Assembly: GCA_947488305.1 (NCBI GenBank)
Contig: CANKZM010000003.1
Coordinates: forward strand, 580,815-644,814
Direction: 5' to 3'
DNA length: 64,000 bases
Source: an uncultured Roseobacter sp.
Lineage (GTDB): Bacteria > Pseudomonadota > Alphaproteobacteria > Rhodobacterales > Rhodobacteraceae
A program made the position numbers and the translations under genes. The notes below the pieces were generated by a model. That model was not told the origin of the DNA. It searched no databases and worked only from the letters and a program-made list of their open reading frames with translations. This document shows positions 18,213-27,688 of the stretch, piece by piece (the first letter of the stretch is position 1; every line of letters begins with the position of its first letter).

Positions 18213-20048
18213 CTACACCACTTCGTCCGATTGCTGACGTTGCCAAAGCTGTGCATAGCGCCCATCCAGGGTCAGCAAATTATCATGCGTTCCCTGCTCT
18301 ACAACCTTACCTTTTTCCAGCACGATGATACGGTCTGCCTCGGCAATTGTACTGAGCCGGTGCGCGATGGTCAGAACAGTACGCCCACGCCCGGCCCGCG
18401 TAAGTGCTTCCTTGATCTCAAGCTCGGTGTCAGTGTCCAGCGCGGATGTTGCCTCGTCCAGAAGCAGGATCGGCGGGTCTTTCAACAAGGTTCGGGCAAT
18501 GCCGACGCGCTGCTTTTCTCCTCCGGATAGTTTCAAGCCGCGCTCTCCTACCGGCGTGTCATATCCTTCTGGCAGAGACTCGATGAAATCGTGTATTTGC
18601 GCGGCCCTCGCCGCCTCCTCGATTTCTTCCTGCGTCGCGTTGTCCTTACCATAGGCAATGTTGTACCGGATCGTGTCGTTGAACAGGACAGTATCCTGCG
18701 GCACCACACCAATCGCAGCATGCAGGCTTTCCTGCGTGACCTGCCGTACGTCTTGCCCGTCAATGCGTAACGCGCCCCCGTTCACATCATAAAACCGGAA
18801 AAGCAGTCGGCCGATGGTGGACTTGCCAGAGCCGGTCGACCCGCAGATGGCGACCATCTGCCCCGGTTCGGCGACAATAGAAACTCCTTTGAGGATTTCG
18901 CGATCGGCATTGTAGCCGAAACGTACGTCGTCCAGTTCAATGCGTCCGCCATCGACCTGCAAGAGTTTGGCGTCCGCTGCATCAACGACTTCTGCGGGCT
19001 GTTCCAACAGGTCAAACATTTCGCCCATATCCACCAGCGATTGCCTGATTTCACGGTAGACGGTGCCCAGAAAATTCAGCGGGACGGTGATCTGTACCAT
19101 ATAGGCATTAACCATGACGAAATCGCCGACAGTCAGCGCCCCATTCTGAACACCAACAGCTGCCATTACCATTACGCCAACCAAACCCATCGTAATAATG
19201 ACGGATTGACCAAAGTTCAGAAAGGCGAGGCTTTGTGCGGTTTTGATCGCCGCACCCTCATATTTCTCCATCGCACTGTCGTAGCGTTCTGCTTCCCGAC
19301 TTTCCGCGCCAAAGTACTTCACCGTTTCAAAATTGAGCAGGCTGTCGATCGCCTTTTGGTTGGCATCGGTGTCCTGATCATTCATTTCCCGCCGCAGCTT
19401 CACCCGCCATTCTGTAATCGCAAAGGTGAACCAGAAATAAAGCGCAATGGTCACCGCCACGATGAGCAGATAGTAGAAGTCAAAAACGACCGCGAGGATG
19501 ATCCCCACAAGGACAAGTTCAAGGATCAGCGGCCCAATGGAGAACAGCAAAAACCGCAGCAGAAAGTCGACACCTTTCACACCGCGCTCTATGATGCGGC
19601 TCAATCCGCCTGTCTTGCGGGTGATATGGTAGCGCATGGACAGACGGTGAATGTGGTTAAAGGTCTCCAGCGCCAGCATGCGCAAGGCACGCTGACCCAC
19701 TTTGGCAAACACGCTGTCCCTAAGCTGTTGGAATCCAACGGTCATCAACCGGGCCATGCCATAGGCCACAGTCAGGCCAATCGCGCCCAGCGCCAGCATC
19801 GGCACCCCTTCCTCTGCCAGCGCATCCACCGCACCCTTGTAAAAGAATGGTGTCGCGACGGAGATCAGTTTGGAAAACACCAACAAGCCAAGTGCCCACA
19901 AGACGCGGCGACGCACCCATGGTTGATCTTCCGGCCAAAGATAGGGGGCTACCTTGCGGACCGTTCGCCAGCCAGACCGGCGTTCTTTTTCTTCTATTGT
20001 TTGTGCAGCTTTGGGGTTCGCCCGGTCTGCGGCCGTATCTGATGCCAT
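18213..20048 (-). CDS. Atm1/ABCB7-type ABC exporter
   Basis: A 611-residue half-size ABC exporter with fused membrane and ATPase domains. Six hydrophobic segments span residues about 45-330; the nucleotide-binding domain has GSTGSGKSTIGR (Walker A), the LSGGEKQR signature, PPILLLDEATSALDT (Walker B) and the H-loop AHRLST. Phrases such as HITRKTGGLSRIIERGVKGVDFLLRF and NFETVKYFGAE match the Atm1/HMT1 family, which exports glutathione-linked compounds for Fe-S and metal homeostasis. AGGA lies 6 bases before the ATG. It converges on the B12-domain gene. Confidence 0.93.
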   Translation of the reverse strand: MASDTAADRANPKAAQTIEEKERRSGWRTVRKVAPYLWPEDQPWVRRRVLWALGLLVFSKLISVATPFFYKGAVDALAEEGVPMLALGAIGLTVAYGMARLMTVGFQQLRDSVFAKVGQRALRMLALETFNHIHRLSMRYHITRKTGGLSRIIERGVKGVDFLLRFLLFSIGPLILELVLVGIILAVVFDFYYLLIVAVTIALYFWFTFAITEWRVKLRREMNDQDTDANQKAIDSLLNFETVKYFGAESREAERYDSAMEKYEGAAIKTAQSLAFLNFGQSVIITMGLVGVMVMAAVGVQNGALTVGDFVMVNAYMVQITVPLNFLGTVYREIRQSLVDMGEMFDLLEQPAEVVDAADAKLLQVDGGRIELDDVRFGYNADREILKGVSIVAEPGQMVAICGSTGSGKSTIGRLLFRFYDVNGGALRIDGQDVRQVTQESLHAAIGVVPQDTVLFNDTIRYNIAYGKDNATQEEIEEAARAAQIHDFIESLPEGYDTPVGERGLKLSGGEKQRVGIARTLLKDPPILLLDEATSALDTDTELEIKEALTRAGRGRTVLTIAHRLSTIAEADRIIVLEKGKVVEQGTHDNLLTLDGRYAQLWQRQQSDEVV

Positions 20049-20118
20049 CAGAATTCCTGTTCAGGTGTAGATGCGTTACCTAATTCACGCGGACCCGATT
20101 TGCCAGTGCCCGCGGTGA

Positions 20119-21594
20119 TCAGTCGTTAGGTAATTCAAACACCTGACCGGGATAAATCAGGTCAGGATCACGAATGGCAGCCCGGTTGGCCTCAAAAACC
20201 TGCACATAGAGCAATCCCTCACCGTATCTTTCCCGCGCGATGGCCCATAACGTGTCGCCTGCCTGGACGGTGACTGCACGTACTGCGCCCGCGCCATCCG
20301 TGTCTGATGCCGCTGCTGCCAAAACGGCGGGGGCTTCGCGCTTAAACGGCGTTTCGATGCGGCTTGCGACCCGACCTTCGGGTGTCAGAGCATCGATCCG
20401 AAGACGGTAGACGCCAGGGGCTACATCCTGCACCGAGCCGCGCCAAGCCCCTTCCTGATTGACGTCGAGCCGCTTGACCGGGCGATTATCCAGGTAGATC
20501 TGAACCTGAACAGCGGCACCACTGGCGCGACCAGCCAGTTGAACCACCCCGTCGTCGTTGTAGCCGATCGTGTCCAAAACCACGCTGTCTGGTAACGGAG
20601 CCGCAGGTTGCACCAGGGTGACACCTTCATCGTCTGACCGCAGTACCGCGATTTGCCTGTCCTGATCTGCTTGCGGCTCTGCGACGGATTGATTGGCTGT
20701 GGTCGAGGGTACCTGCTCGCCCTCTGCCGCAGCTAATTCATTAGAAGCCTCGGCACCTTGGATCGTTTCATCTTGTGGTGCTTGTGTGATTTCTGCAGAT
20801 GCCGCCTCTGTTTCAGCCGAAGCCGCATCGACTGTCGCCTCGGCTTCTGCGGCCACCACGCGTCCGTCATCTGGTTCCGCTTCGGCAAGTTGTTCTTCCG
20901 CTTGGCCCGTGTCTGGCTGCGGTTGATCGACCTTACCCGCTGCCACTGGCTCCTCTTCCACCGGGTCTGTCACATCTGCCTGAGCATCAGAGGCGATGCG
21001 CGCCTCATCCGCTCCACCAGCGTTCAGGTCTGCGGTTTCTGTTGGCAAGGGTGTGACTGGTGCCAGAATGATTTCTTCCTTCGACGCGACCGCCTCGTCA
21101 CCCTCACCACTGCGCAATGTCAGGCTGCGCGCGCCATCGCTTTCGGGAATGCTGGTCAAAGCCGCAAATGCGCCGCTGCCGTCCACCTGCGCGGACGTAA
21201 CGACCTCCCCATCCACAAGCACATCAACCTGACTGCCGGGATCACCCTGCCCCGCAATAACCATCGCACCAGTATTATCGACGCGCACCTCGTCAACCGA
21301 AGGTGCGGTAACCGCTTCTTCAACCGGTTCGTTTTCCTGTATTGGCGTCGCAGCGTCGACCGCGTCCCCGGCCGGAGCCTCCGCCGATTGCAAGGGCATC
21401 TCTTCTTCCGGTGCCGTTGCTTCAGATGCGTCCGGCGCAGCAGGAGTAACGACAGAGGTTACGTCAGATTGATCGAGCGGACGGTTGCCACGGAGCGTCA
21501 TAAACACGGCGACTGCGATCAACACCGCGATGATGATGCCCGCAGGTAACAACCCGGTGCCTCTTCGTTCCGAAGCAGTGCCCTTGTCGCTCAT
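20119..21594 (-). CDS. LysM peptidoglycan-binding protein with Ig-like repeats
   Basis: A protein of about 491 residues with one N-terminal membrane helix (GTGLLPAGIIIAVLIAVAVFMTL) and a long acidic, alanine-, glutamate- and valine-rich periplasmic region. It ends in a LysM domain (VQAGDTLWAIARERYGEGLLYVQVFEANRAAIRDPDLIYPGQ; only the pattern is cited here). Two Ig/BIG-like segments, VDNTGAMVIAGQGDPGSQVDVLVDGEV and NDDGVVQLAGRASGAAVQVQIYLDN, share the same layout. Proteins like this tether to the cell wall. The ATG at 21594 and one 12 bases upstream (21606) are both possible starts; neither has a clear ribosome site. Confidence 0.85.
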   Translation of the reverse strand: MSDKGTASERRGTGLLPAGIIIAVLIAVAVFMTLRGNRPLDQSDVTSVVTPAAPDASEATAPEEEMPLQSAEAPAGDAVDAATPIQENEPVEEAVTAPSVDEVRVDNTGAMVIAGQGDPGSQVDVLVDGEVVTSAQVDGSGAFAALTSIPESDGARSLTLRSGEGDEAVASKEEIILAPVTPLPTETADLNAGGADEARIASDAQADVTDPVEEEPVAAGKVDQPQPDTGQAEEQLAEAEPDDGRVVAAEAEATVDAASAETEAASAEITQAPQDETIQGAEASNELAAAEGEQVPSTTANQSVAEPQADQDRQIAVLRSDDEGVTLVQPAAPLPDSVVLDTIGYNDDGVVQLAGRASGAAVQVQIYLDNRPVKRLDVNQEGAWRGSVQDVAPGVYRLRIDALTPEGRVASRIETPFKREAPAVLAAAASDTDGAGAVRAVTVQAGDTLWAIARERYGEGLLYVQVFEANRAAIRDPDLIYPGQVFELPND

Positions 21595-21723
21595 GTTCTT
21601 TCTCATTTTCCCCAGTTCACGTCGTAAGACGCGATACAGACATTGAGCCTACATAACAACTGGCCTATCAGTGGTCAAAACACATCCGTGTAAATCCAAC
21701 CGCTCCAACGGAAAAACCAAGTC

Positions 21724-22275
21724 ATGCCAGGACATTCCATCTGCGTTTACTGTGGGTCCCGTGCCGGTACGGATCCTGCTTATCTGTCTGCGGCGGAGGC
21801 TCTTGGACAGCTTATCGCCAAGGAGGGTTGGCGTTTAGTCTATGGTGCTGGCGACGTGGGCCTGATGGGGGCAGTTGCACGCAGTGCACAGGCTTCTGGC
21901 GCCGAAACCTTCGGTGTGATCCCACAGCATTTGGTCGAATGGGAAGTGGGAAAGACCGATCTGACCTCCTACGTCGTTACTGAAACGATGCATGAACGGA
22001 AGAAGGTCATGTTCATGAATTGTGACGCCGTGGTGGTGCTACCTGGCGGCGCAGGATCGCTTGACGAGTTTTTCGAAGCGGTGACCTGGCGACAATTGGG
22101 ACTGCATGACAAACCGATCATCCTTTTGAATACTAATGGTTATTGGGACCCGCTTATCGCTCTTCTTCGGCATGTGACCGATCAGGGTTTCGCCAGCGAT
22201 AGCTTGCACGGCTTCTATCAGGAGGTCCAAGAGGTCGATGCATGTGGTGCCGCTTTGAAAGCCTTACTATCCTGA
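21724..22275 (+). CDS. LOG family protein (TIGR00730)
   Basis: A 183-residue Rossmann-fold protein of the LOG family. ICVYCGSRAGTDP opens the protein, WRLVYGAGDVGLMGAVA follows near residue 36, and the signature LPGGAGSLDEFFEAVTWRQLG lies near residue 103, with serine where many members have threonine. LOG enzymes release free cytokinin bases from riboside monophosphates, and bacterial members hydrolyse nucleotide N-glycosidic bonds such as AMP. It is divergent from the LysM gene. Which nucleotide it uses here is unknown. Confidence 0.93.
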   Translation: MPGHSICVYCGSRAGTDPAYLSAAEALGQLIAKEGWRLVYGAGDVGLMGAVARSAQASGAETFGVIPQHLVEWEVGKTDLTSYVVTETMHERKKVMFMNCDAVVVLPGGAGSLDEFFEAVTWRQLGLHDKPIILLNTNGYWDPLIALLRHVTDQGFASDSLHGFYQEVQEVDACGAALKALLS

Positions 22276-22412
22276 AAGGCGGGCAAGAATTCGCACGAGG
22301 CGCCGATCGAGAGGGCTCCGAATGACTAGACGTTGAGGCGGGTTGAATCTGAGCATACCGTCGTGCGACTACCTCAGCGCATTCAATGGAATTTCAGAAA
22401 GGAGCGCACGCC

Positions 22413-22829
22413 ATGATCGCCTATGTCACCATTGGTGCAAATGACATCGCGCGCGCCGAACGATTTTACTCCGCGTTCCTGCCGGCGCTTGGGTACAAGC
22501 TGGAAGAGTATCAAGGAGACCTGAGTTACATTCCATGCGTCCCCTCTGGTCAGTCTCAGGTTTCGCCCGATTTTTACGTGAAATCACCCTTCAATGGCGG
22601 TTCCGCCTCGGCTGGGAACGGTGCGATGGTCGCATTTGAGGCACCTAGCCAAAAAGAAGTACGCACCCTCCACGCCGCGGCACTGGCTGCTGGCGGAACG
22701 GATGAAGGAAAACCGGGTTTCCGTGCCTCGTACGGCGCCCATTTTTTTGTTGGCTACCTGCGCGACCCCGACGGCAACAAGATCGCGTTGTTCTGCGATA
22801 ATCCGGATGAGCCCGGGCGCGACGGGTAA
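22413..22829 (+). CDS. VOC family (glyoxalase-like) protein
   Basis: A 138-residue vicinal oxygen chelate protein: MIAYVTIGANDIARAERFYSAFLPALGY begins the first beta-alpha-beta unit and VGYLRDPDGNKIALFCDNP ends the second. VOC proteins bind a metal and include glyoxalases, dioxygenases and resistance proteins; the substrate is unknown. AAAGGAG precedes the ATG at 22413, preferred over the in-frame ATG at 22386. It converges on sodB, and the terminator at 22881-22909 lies between them. Confidence 0.87.
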   Translation: MIAYVTIGANDIARAERFYSAFLPALGYKLEEYQGDLSYIPCVPSGQSQVSPDFYVKSPFNGGSASAGNGAMVAFEAPSQKEVRTLHAAALAAGGTDEGKPGFRASYGAHFFVGYLRDPDGNKIALFCDNPDEPGRDG

Positions 22830-22880
22830 TCCGGTAGGCAGGGAGCCACGACGCACGGCAACTGGTTTCGCCGTATTGCC

Positions 22881-22909
22881 AAAAAAAACCCCGCTCTCGT
22901 GCGGGGTTT
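22881..22909 (-). terminator. Rho-independent terminator of sodB
   Basis: On the minus strand AAACCCCGC pairs with GCGGGGTTT around a short loop and is followed by eight T residues, directly downstream of the sodB stop. This is a strong intrinsic terminator; the symmetric stem may also help end the convergent VOC gene. Confidence 0.9.
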
Positions 22910-22934
22910 AGTGTCTCTTTGTCCGCAGTGTAGC

Positions 22935-23534
22935 TTACATCCGGCTGGCCACGTTTTCCCAGTTTACAAGGTTGTCGAGGAAGTTCGTCAGGTATGCCGG
23001 ACGCTTGTTGCGGAAATCAATGTAGTAGGAGTGCTCCCACACGTCGCATCCCAGAAGTGCAGTCTGACCAAAGCACAGCGGGTTCACGCCGTTCTCGGTC
23101 TTTGTGACGGCCAGCGAACCGTCCGCATTCTTTACCAGCCATGCCCAGCCTGATCCGAACTGGCCCGCACCCGCCGCAGAGAACTGGGACTTGAACTCAT
23201 CAATGGATCCAAAGCTTTCGGTCAGGGCGGATTCAAGCTCCCCCGGCATTTTGCTGTCGCCCGGGCCCATCATTTCCCAGAACTGGTTGTGGTTCCAAAG
23301 CTGACTGATGTTGTTGAAGATACCATTTTGAGCCACGGCATTCGCATCATAGGTGCCGGTGATGATGTCTTCCATGGATTTGCCGTCCCATTCGGTCCCG
23401 GCGATCAGCTTGTTGCCATTGTCCACATAGGCCTTGTGGTGCAGGTCATGGTGGTACTCCAATGTCTCTGCGGACATGCCTTTGCCGGCCAGCGCATCAT
23501 GTGCATAGGGAAGATCAGGAAGTTCAAAAGCCAT
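22935..23534 (-). CDS. sodB: Iron superoxide dismutase
   Basis: A 199-residue superoxide dismutase of the Fe/Mn family, which converts superoxide to H2O2 and O2. Metal ligands are visible: H in LEYHHDLHHKAYVDN near residue 27, H in QLWNHNQFWEMM near residue 80, and the D-x(3)-H pair in LLGCDVWEHSYYIDFRNKRPAYLTNF near residue 160. QFGSGWAWLV is conserved. The GNGG-like second-shell pattern and alphaproteobacterial relatives favour iron, though cambialistic use is possible. A GAGGGGG stretch precedes the ATG. Confidence 0.96.
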   Translation of the reverse strand: MAFELPDLPYAHDALAGKGMSAETLEYHHDLHHKAYVDNGNKLIAGTEWDGKSMEDIITGTYDANAVAQNGIFNNISQLWNHNQFWEMMGPGDSKMPGELESALTESFGSIDEFKSQFSAAGAGQFGSGWAWLVKNADGSLAVTKTENGVNPLCFGQTALLGCDVWEHSYYIDFRNKRPAYLTNFLDNLVNWENVASRM

Positions 23535-23628
23535 TGGGGCCCCCTCTCAATTTCAGTTGCAAAGCTCTCAATGACAGATTGTGCAAATTGCAGCAAGGTC
23601 AACTGCGCATGGCGAAAAACTCGTGCAG

Positions 23629-24033
23629 TCAGGGCTTCCATTTAGCGGTTTCGCACTGACCTTTACCAATTATCGAATTCTCGACACCCGGGATCAAGCC
23701 GCGCATTGTCATGGCTTTGGTACGGGTGTCGATTTCGATCCGGTAGTTGATATCGACTTTTCGCGTTGTTGTGGGGATGTCGTTGACCCGATACGTCAAC
23801 CGGTATTTGCCATTTCCGCGATCCTTGATCTTCGCAGCCATCGGTTTGTCAGTCGCAGCTTTGATCACACCGTCGAACACAAGCGCCTTGTCGGAGCCCT
23901 CGTCATAGCTCATGGCAACAACGCTGGAAATGACCCCCCCGGCCATGTCTTTGACCTGACAAACAAAGTTAAACGCCAGTGCTGGCGTTCCCGCCAAAGC
24001 TACAAACGAAGCTGCAATCAGTGTCTTTCGCAT
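23629..24033 (-). CDS. Hypothetical exported protein
   Basis: A 134-residue protein with a clear signal peptide (MRKTLIAASFVALAGTPALA) and a beta-rich mature part. It has two cysteines, one early (FVCQVKD) and one near the end (GKGQCETA), that could form a disulfide in the periplasm. I do not recognise a family. It lies alone between sodB and soxG on the same strand, separated from soxG by the terminator-like hairpin at 24048-24076, so it probably has its own promoter. Confidence 0.7.
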   Translation of the reverse strand: MRKTLIAASFVALAGTPALAFNFVCQVKDMAGGVISSVVAMSYDEGSDKALVFDGVIKAATDKPMAAKIKDRGNGKYRLTYRVNDIPTTTRKVDINYRIEIDTRTKAMTMRGLIPGVENSIIGKGQCETAKWKP

Positions 24034-24047
24034 GATTACTCACCCAA

Positions 24048-24076
24048 GAAAAACGCAATTCTAGATCAAATTGCGT
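24048..24076 (-). terminator. Likely terminator after soxG
   Basis: The inverted repeat ACGCAATT (24053-24060) and AATTGCGT (24069-24076) has an 8-base loop. On the minus strand the second arm runs into TTTTTC, 36 bases after the soxG stop. The stem is short and AT-containing, so strength is uncertain; it also overlaps the upstream region of the next gene and could serve as an operator. Confidence 0.55.
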
Positions 24077-24111
24077 CTATAACGGCCACAACCAGAGGTT
24101 CAATACAAGCC

Positions 24112-24681
24112 TCAATACAAATCGACCGAGCTGCCCGGCTGCGCCGCAACAACCAGCAGGTCGAAGACATATTGCGCCTGACTGCGAAATGAAATCACTT
24201 GAAGGCAATCCGTATCTGAAAGCCAGATCGCCGCCGGAACCTGTGCCATGCGGGTACGGCGGAACATACCTGACGTGAACACCGCAGGCGACAAATCCAC
24301 CGGGCAGAGCTTGGCCAGAACTTCGCGGGCGTGTGGACCACTAATCCGAAACGAAGCTCGGGCGTCCGAGACATCGACTGCCAGCGCGCGGCTATTGCCC
24401 AGAGTTTTTTGCATCTTCTCCAGTACTGCGGAAACATCCGCATAGGGGCAGAGCACCAGCGCCTCATCCGGACTCATCCACGCAACACCGTTCTCGCCCT
24501 CAATGCGCGCCCTGCCCGCAGTTGGCATGTCACCGGGGATGGTCACTGTCGCCGCTTTCTGGATTGCGGCGGCTGAGAGATCGCCCCGCAGGGTGATCAT
24601 GCCTTGCAGCGGAACTTCGGCAACGCTGGCGATCCCCGCGTTGAAGGTAGCGCCGTTCAGGGCTGTCACAGGATCAGACAT
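24112..24681 (-). CDS. soxG: Sarcosine oxidase gamma subunit, second copy
   Basis: A 189-residue SoxG-type subunit, a GcvT-fold protein that packs against SoxA. The pattern fits: AEVPLQGMITLRGDLSAAAIQKAA, NGVAWMSPDEALVLCPY, AVDVSDARASFRISGPHAREVLAKLCPVDL and FRRTRMAQVPAAIWLSD. The ATG at 24681 has GGGGAG upstream and overlaps soxA by 8 bp; the frame continues to an unlikely start at 24720. It is the last gene of the cluster before the hairpin at 24048-24076. Confidence 0.9.
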   Translation of the reverse strand: MSDPVTALNGATFNAGIASVAEVPLQGMITLRGDLSAAAIQKAATVTIPGDMPTAGRARIEGENGVAWMSPDEALVLCPYADVSAVLEKMQKTLGNSRALAVDVSDARASFRISGPHAREVLAKLCPVDLSPAVFTSGMFRRTRMAQVPAAIWLSDTDCLQVISFRSQAQYVFDLLVVAAQPGSSVDLY

Positions 24682-27600
24682 TCTGCTTCTCCCCTTCTCT
24701 GTCATAGAAGACCGGGTCAACGATACGCGCCTTGAAGGTCGCGCCTTCTGTGCCAGGGAATTCGATCACCTCACCCATCCGGTCTGGCCCCTCCAGAACC
24801 AGCCCCATGGCAATCCCCATATCAAGCGTGGGCGAATAGTAGGTCGAGGTCACCCGACCAATGACGTTTTTCTGACCGTTCGCGTTCTTACCAGAGCCAA
24901 TGGCGTAAGCACCGTCAGGGATTACAGCACCAGAAAGGGTCTCAAGGCCCACCAGTTTCCAACGCTTGGGATCGGCCATATGCCTGCGCTCCTGCGCGCG
25001 TTTGCCAAGGAAATCCTCTTTCTTCTTGGAGATCGCCCAGCTCAGCCCCAGATCCTGCGGAATGACAGTGCCGTCGGTTTCATCGCCGATCATGATGAAC
25101 CCCTTCTCCGCCCGCATGATGTGCAGGCATTCGGTGCCGTAAGGCATCACGCCGAACTCTTTTCCTGCGTCCATCAACGCTTCCCAGAAGGCAAGCCCGT
25201 GACCGGCATCAACGGCAATCTCGTAGCTCAGTTCTCCAGAAAAGGAGATGCGATAAACACGCGCCTTGAACCCACCGATTTCACCGTCGGCCCATTCCAT
25301 GAAACCCAGCGCCTCCTTAGAGACATCCATCCCACCGAGCTTTTCCAGCACCTTGCGTGCGTTGGGCCCGACCACGGCGACCTGCGCGTATTGCTCGGTT
25401 ACATTGGCCACATAGACCTGCCAATCCCACCATTCCGTCTGCAGCCATTCCTCCATATGCTGGTGAATGCGCTCCGCCCCGCCGGTGGTGGTGTGGCAGA
25501 GGAAGGTATCCTCGTCTATCCGCGCGACAACGCCGTCATCGATCAAGAAGCCGTTTTCGGAGCACATTAGCCCGTAGCGGCATTTGCCCGGTTTCAGCGT
25601 CGACATCATATTGGTGTACATCATGTCGAGAAACTTCGGCGCGTCCGGTCCCTTGACAATGAGCTTGCCCAAAGTCGAGGCGTCGAGCAGGCCGAGGTTC
25701 TCACGCGTGTTCGACACCTCACGATACACCGCATCTTTCACCCGCTCGCCGTCGCGCACAAAGGCATAGGGCCGCCGCCAGTGGCCCACCGGCTCCCAAT
25801 CCGCGCCATGGTCGTCGTGCCAGTCGTGCATGGGCGTACGGCGCAGCGGTTGGAACACGTCACCGCGCGCTTCGCCGCCGATGGCCCCCATGGAGATCGG
25901 CGTGTAGGGCGGCCGGAAAGTGGTTGTGCCCGTTTGTGGGATCGGGCGATCCAACGCATCAGAAAGGATTGCCAGGCCATTGATATTGCTCAGCTTACCC
26001 TGATCGGTTGCCATCCCCAGCGTCGTATAGCGTTTGGCGTGTTCGACAGACTCAAAACCTTCTTGAGCCGCCAGTTGAATGTCTGACACTTTCACATCGT
26101 TCTGATAGTCGAGCCAGGCCTTGCTGCGCAGCTCTATTCCGGCGTTGGCTGGCATCAGCCAGACTGGGGCCAGCGGCGCAACCTCTTCACGCTCTGCCTT
26201 TGGGCTTTTGCTCTTGCGGATTGTGTGGCCGATCGCTTTGGCTGCCGTCCGGGCCGCGGCATCTGCATCCTCCAGAATGTCAGCAAGCTCAAAATTCCCG
26301 TTAGCCGCCCCTGCCACCGTCACAAAAGACTGACCGGCGTCGCCAGTTGGTGCGCGTTCTGGATCGGGGCGGAAGCAGGCTTGTTCAGCATCCCATGTGA
26401 GCTTGCCGCCGCAATGCGACCACAAGTGCACCACCGGAGACCAGCCACCCGACATCGCAATCGCCTCGCAGGCGATCTCCTGCACGACATCGCCACTTCC
26501 GTTTTGCCGACAGACGGACACCCCTTCGACGCGCTTGCCGCCTTTGACCTTCGCGACTGCATGGCCCGGAATCACCGTGATGCCACTGTCAGAGGCGCGC
26601 CGTGCAAGGGATGAGCCTTCCACATCATCACGCGCATCAAGGATAGCTGGAACACTCTGCCCGGCTTCCAACAATGCTAGAGCCGTCCGGTAGCCATCAT
26701 CATTATTGGTGACCACAACGGTGCGTTTTCCCACGGAAACGCCATAGTTCACCGCATAGTCCCGGATGGCGGAGGCCAGCAGAACGCCGGGCACATCATT
26801 GCCCGCAAAGGACAGCGGGCGTTCAATGGCACCTGTCGCAGTGATGACGTGACCTGCCCGAATTCGCCACAACCGATGGCGGGGGCCGGGGGCGTCCGGC
26901 GTGTGATCGCGCAAGTTCTCATAGCCCAAGACATAGCCATGATCGTAGACCCCCGCGCCCATCGTGCGGGTCCGCAGGGTCACGTTCTCCATCGCACCAA
27001 GCTCTGCCACCAGCCCGTCGACATACTCCGTCACCGGTTGGCCATCGACCGCGCCGCCGTCGACCACCGCACGCCCGCCCCAATGGGCGGTCTGTTCCAG
27101 TACCGTGACCCGTGCGCCGCTCTTGGCAGCCGTACGCGCCGCCTGCAGGCCCGCTACACCACCCCCGATGATGAGCAGGTCGCAGAAGTGGTAAAAGTGC
27201 TCGTAACTGTCCCCGTCCGTCTCGGTCGGCGCTTTGCCCAGACCAGCCGATTGGCGGATGAACGGCTCGTAAACGTGTTTCCAGAATGCCCGCGGGTACA
27301 TGAACATCTTGTAGTAGAACCCTGCCGGCAGAAACCGGGCGAGCTTGCTGTTGATCGCCCCGACGTCGAACTCCAGGCTTGGCCAATGGTTCTGACTTTC
27401 GGCCTTGAGCCCGTCGAAGAGTTCCGTCGTCGTGATGCGTTGGTTGGGCTCAAAACTTGCGCCTTCGCCCATATTGACCAGGCCATTCGGCTCCTCAACC
27501 CCCGAGGCCACGACACCGCGCGGACGGTGGTACTTGAAGGAGCGCCCCACGAGCAACTGATCGTTGGCCAACAATGCCGAAGCGAGCGTATCGCCTGCAA

Positions 27601-27688
27601 AACCGCTAAATGTGTTCCCGTTGAAACTGAAAGGCACTGGCCGTGCCTTATCGAGCAACCGACCGCCAGAATTCAATCGCGTGCTCAT
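24674..27688 (-). CDS. soxA: Sarcosine oxidase alpha subunit, second copy
   Basis: A 1004-residue SoxA, full family length. In order: an N-terminal ferredoxin-like stretch (NTFSGFAGDTLASALL, GVEEPNGLVNMGEG), a dinucleotide-binding motif LLIIGGGVAGLQAARTAA near residue 165, and a middle domain with a second NAD-type fold. The C-terminal GcvT-like folate domain is about residues 600-1004 (DKYRYGLMCSENGFLIDDGV-type region; GTECLHIMRAEKGFIMIGDETDG). The folate half transfers the C1 unit to tetrahydrofolate. GGAGGG precedes the ATG at 27688, which overlaps the soxD stop by 4 bp. Confidence 0.95.
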   Translation of the reverse strand: MSTRLNSGGRLLDKARPVPFSFNGNTFSGFAGDTLASALLANDQLLVGRSFKYHRPRGVVASGVEEPNGLVNMGEGASFEPNQRITTTELFDGLKAESQNHWPSLEFDVGAINSKLARFLPAGFYYKMFMYPRAFWKHVYEPFIRQSAGLGKAPTETDGDSYEHFYHFCDLLIIGGGVAGLQAARTAAKSGARVTVLEQTAHWGGRAVVDGGAVDGQPVTEYVDGLVAELGAMENVTLRTRTMGAGVYDHGYVLGYENLRDHTPDAPGPRHRLWRIRAGHVITATGAIERPLSFAGNDVPGVLLASAIRDYAVNYGVSVGKRTVVVTNNDDGYRTALALLEAGQSVPAILDARDDVEGSSLARRASDSGITVIPGHAVAKVKGGKRVEGVSVCRQNGSGDVVQEIACEAIAMSGGWSPVVHLWSHCGGKLTWDAEQACFRPDPERAPTGDAGQSFVTVAGAANGNFELADILEDADAAARTAAKAIGHTIRKSKSPKAEREEVAPLAPVWLMPANAGIELRSKAWLDYQNDVKVSDIQLAAQEGFESVEHAKRYTTLGMATDQGKLSNINGLAILSDALDRPIPQTGTTTFRPPYTPISMGAIGGEARGDVFQPLRRTPMHDWHDDHGADWEPVGHWRRPYAFVRDGERVKDAVYREVSNTRENLGLLDASTLGKLIVKGPDAPKFLDMMYTNMMSTLKPGKCRYGLMCSENGFLIDDGVVARIDEDTFLCHTTTGGAERIHQHMEEWLQTEWWDWQVYVANVTEQYAQVAVVGPNARKVLEKLGGMDVSKEALGFMEWADGEIGGFKARVYRISFSGELSYEIAVDAGHGLAFWEALMDAGKEFGVMPYGTECLHIMRAEKGFIMIGDETDGTVIPQDLGLSWAISKKKEDFLGKRAQERRHMADPKRWKLVGLETLSGAVIPDGAYAIGSGKNANGQKNVIGRVTSTYYSPTLDMGIAMGLVLEGPDRMGEVIEFPGTEGATFKARIVDPVFYDREGEKQNV

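Noticed and set aside
19041..20042. A 333-codon plus-strand frame across the ABC exporter gene
   Set aside because: It mirrors a conserved ABC exporter gene and shows no domain of its own.
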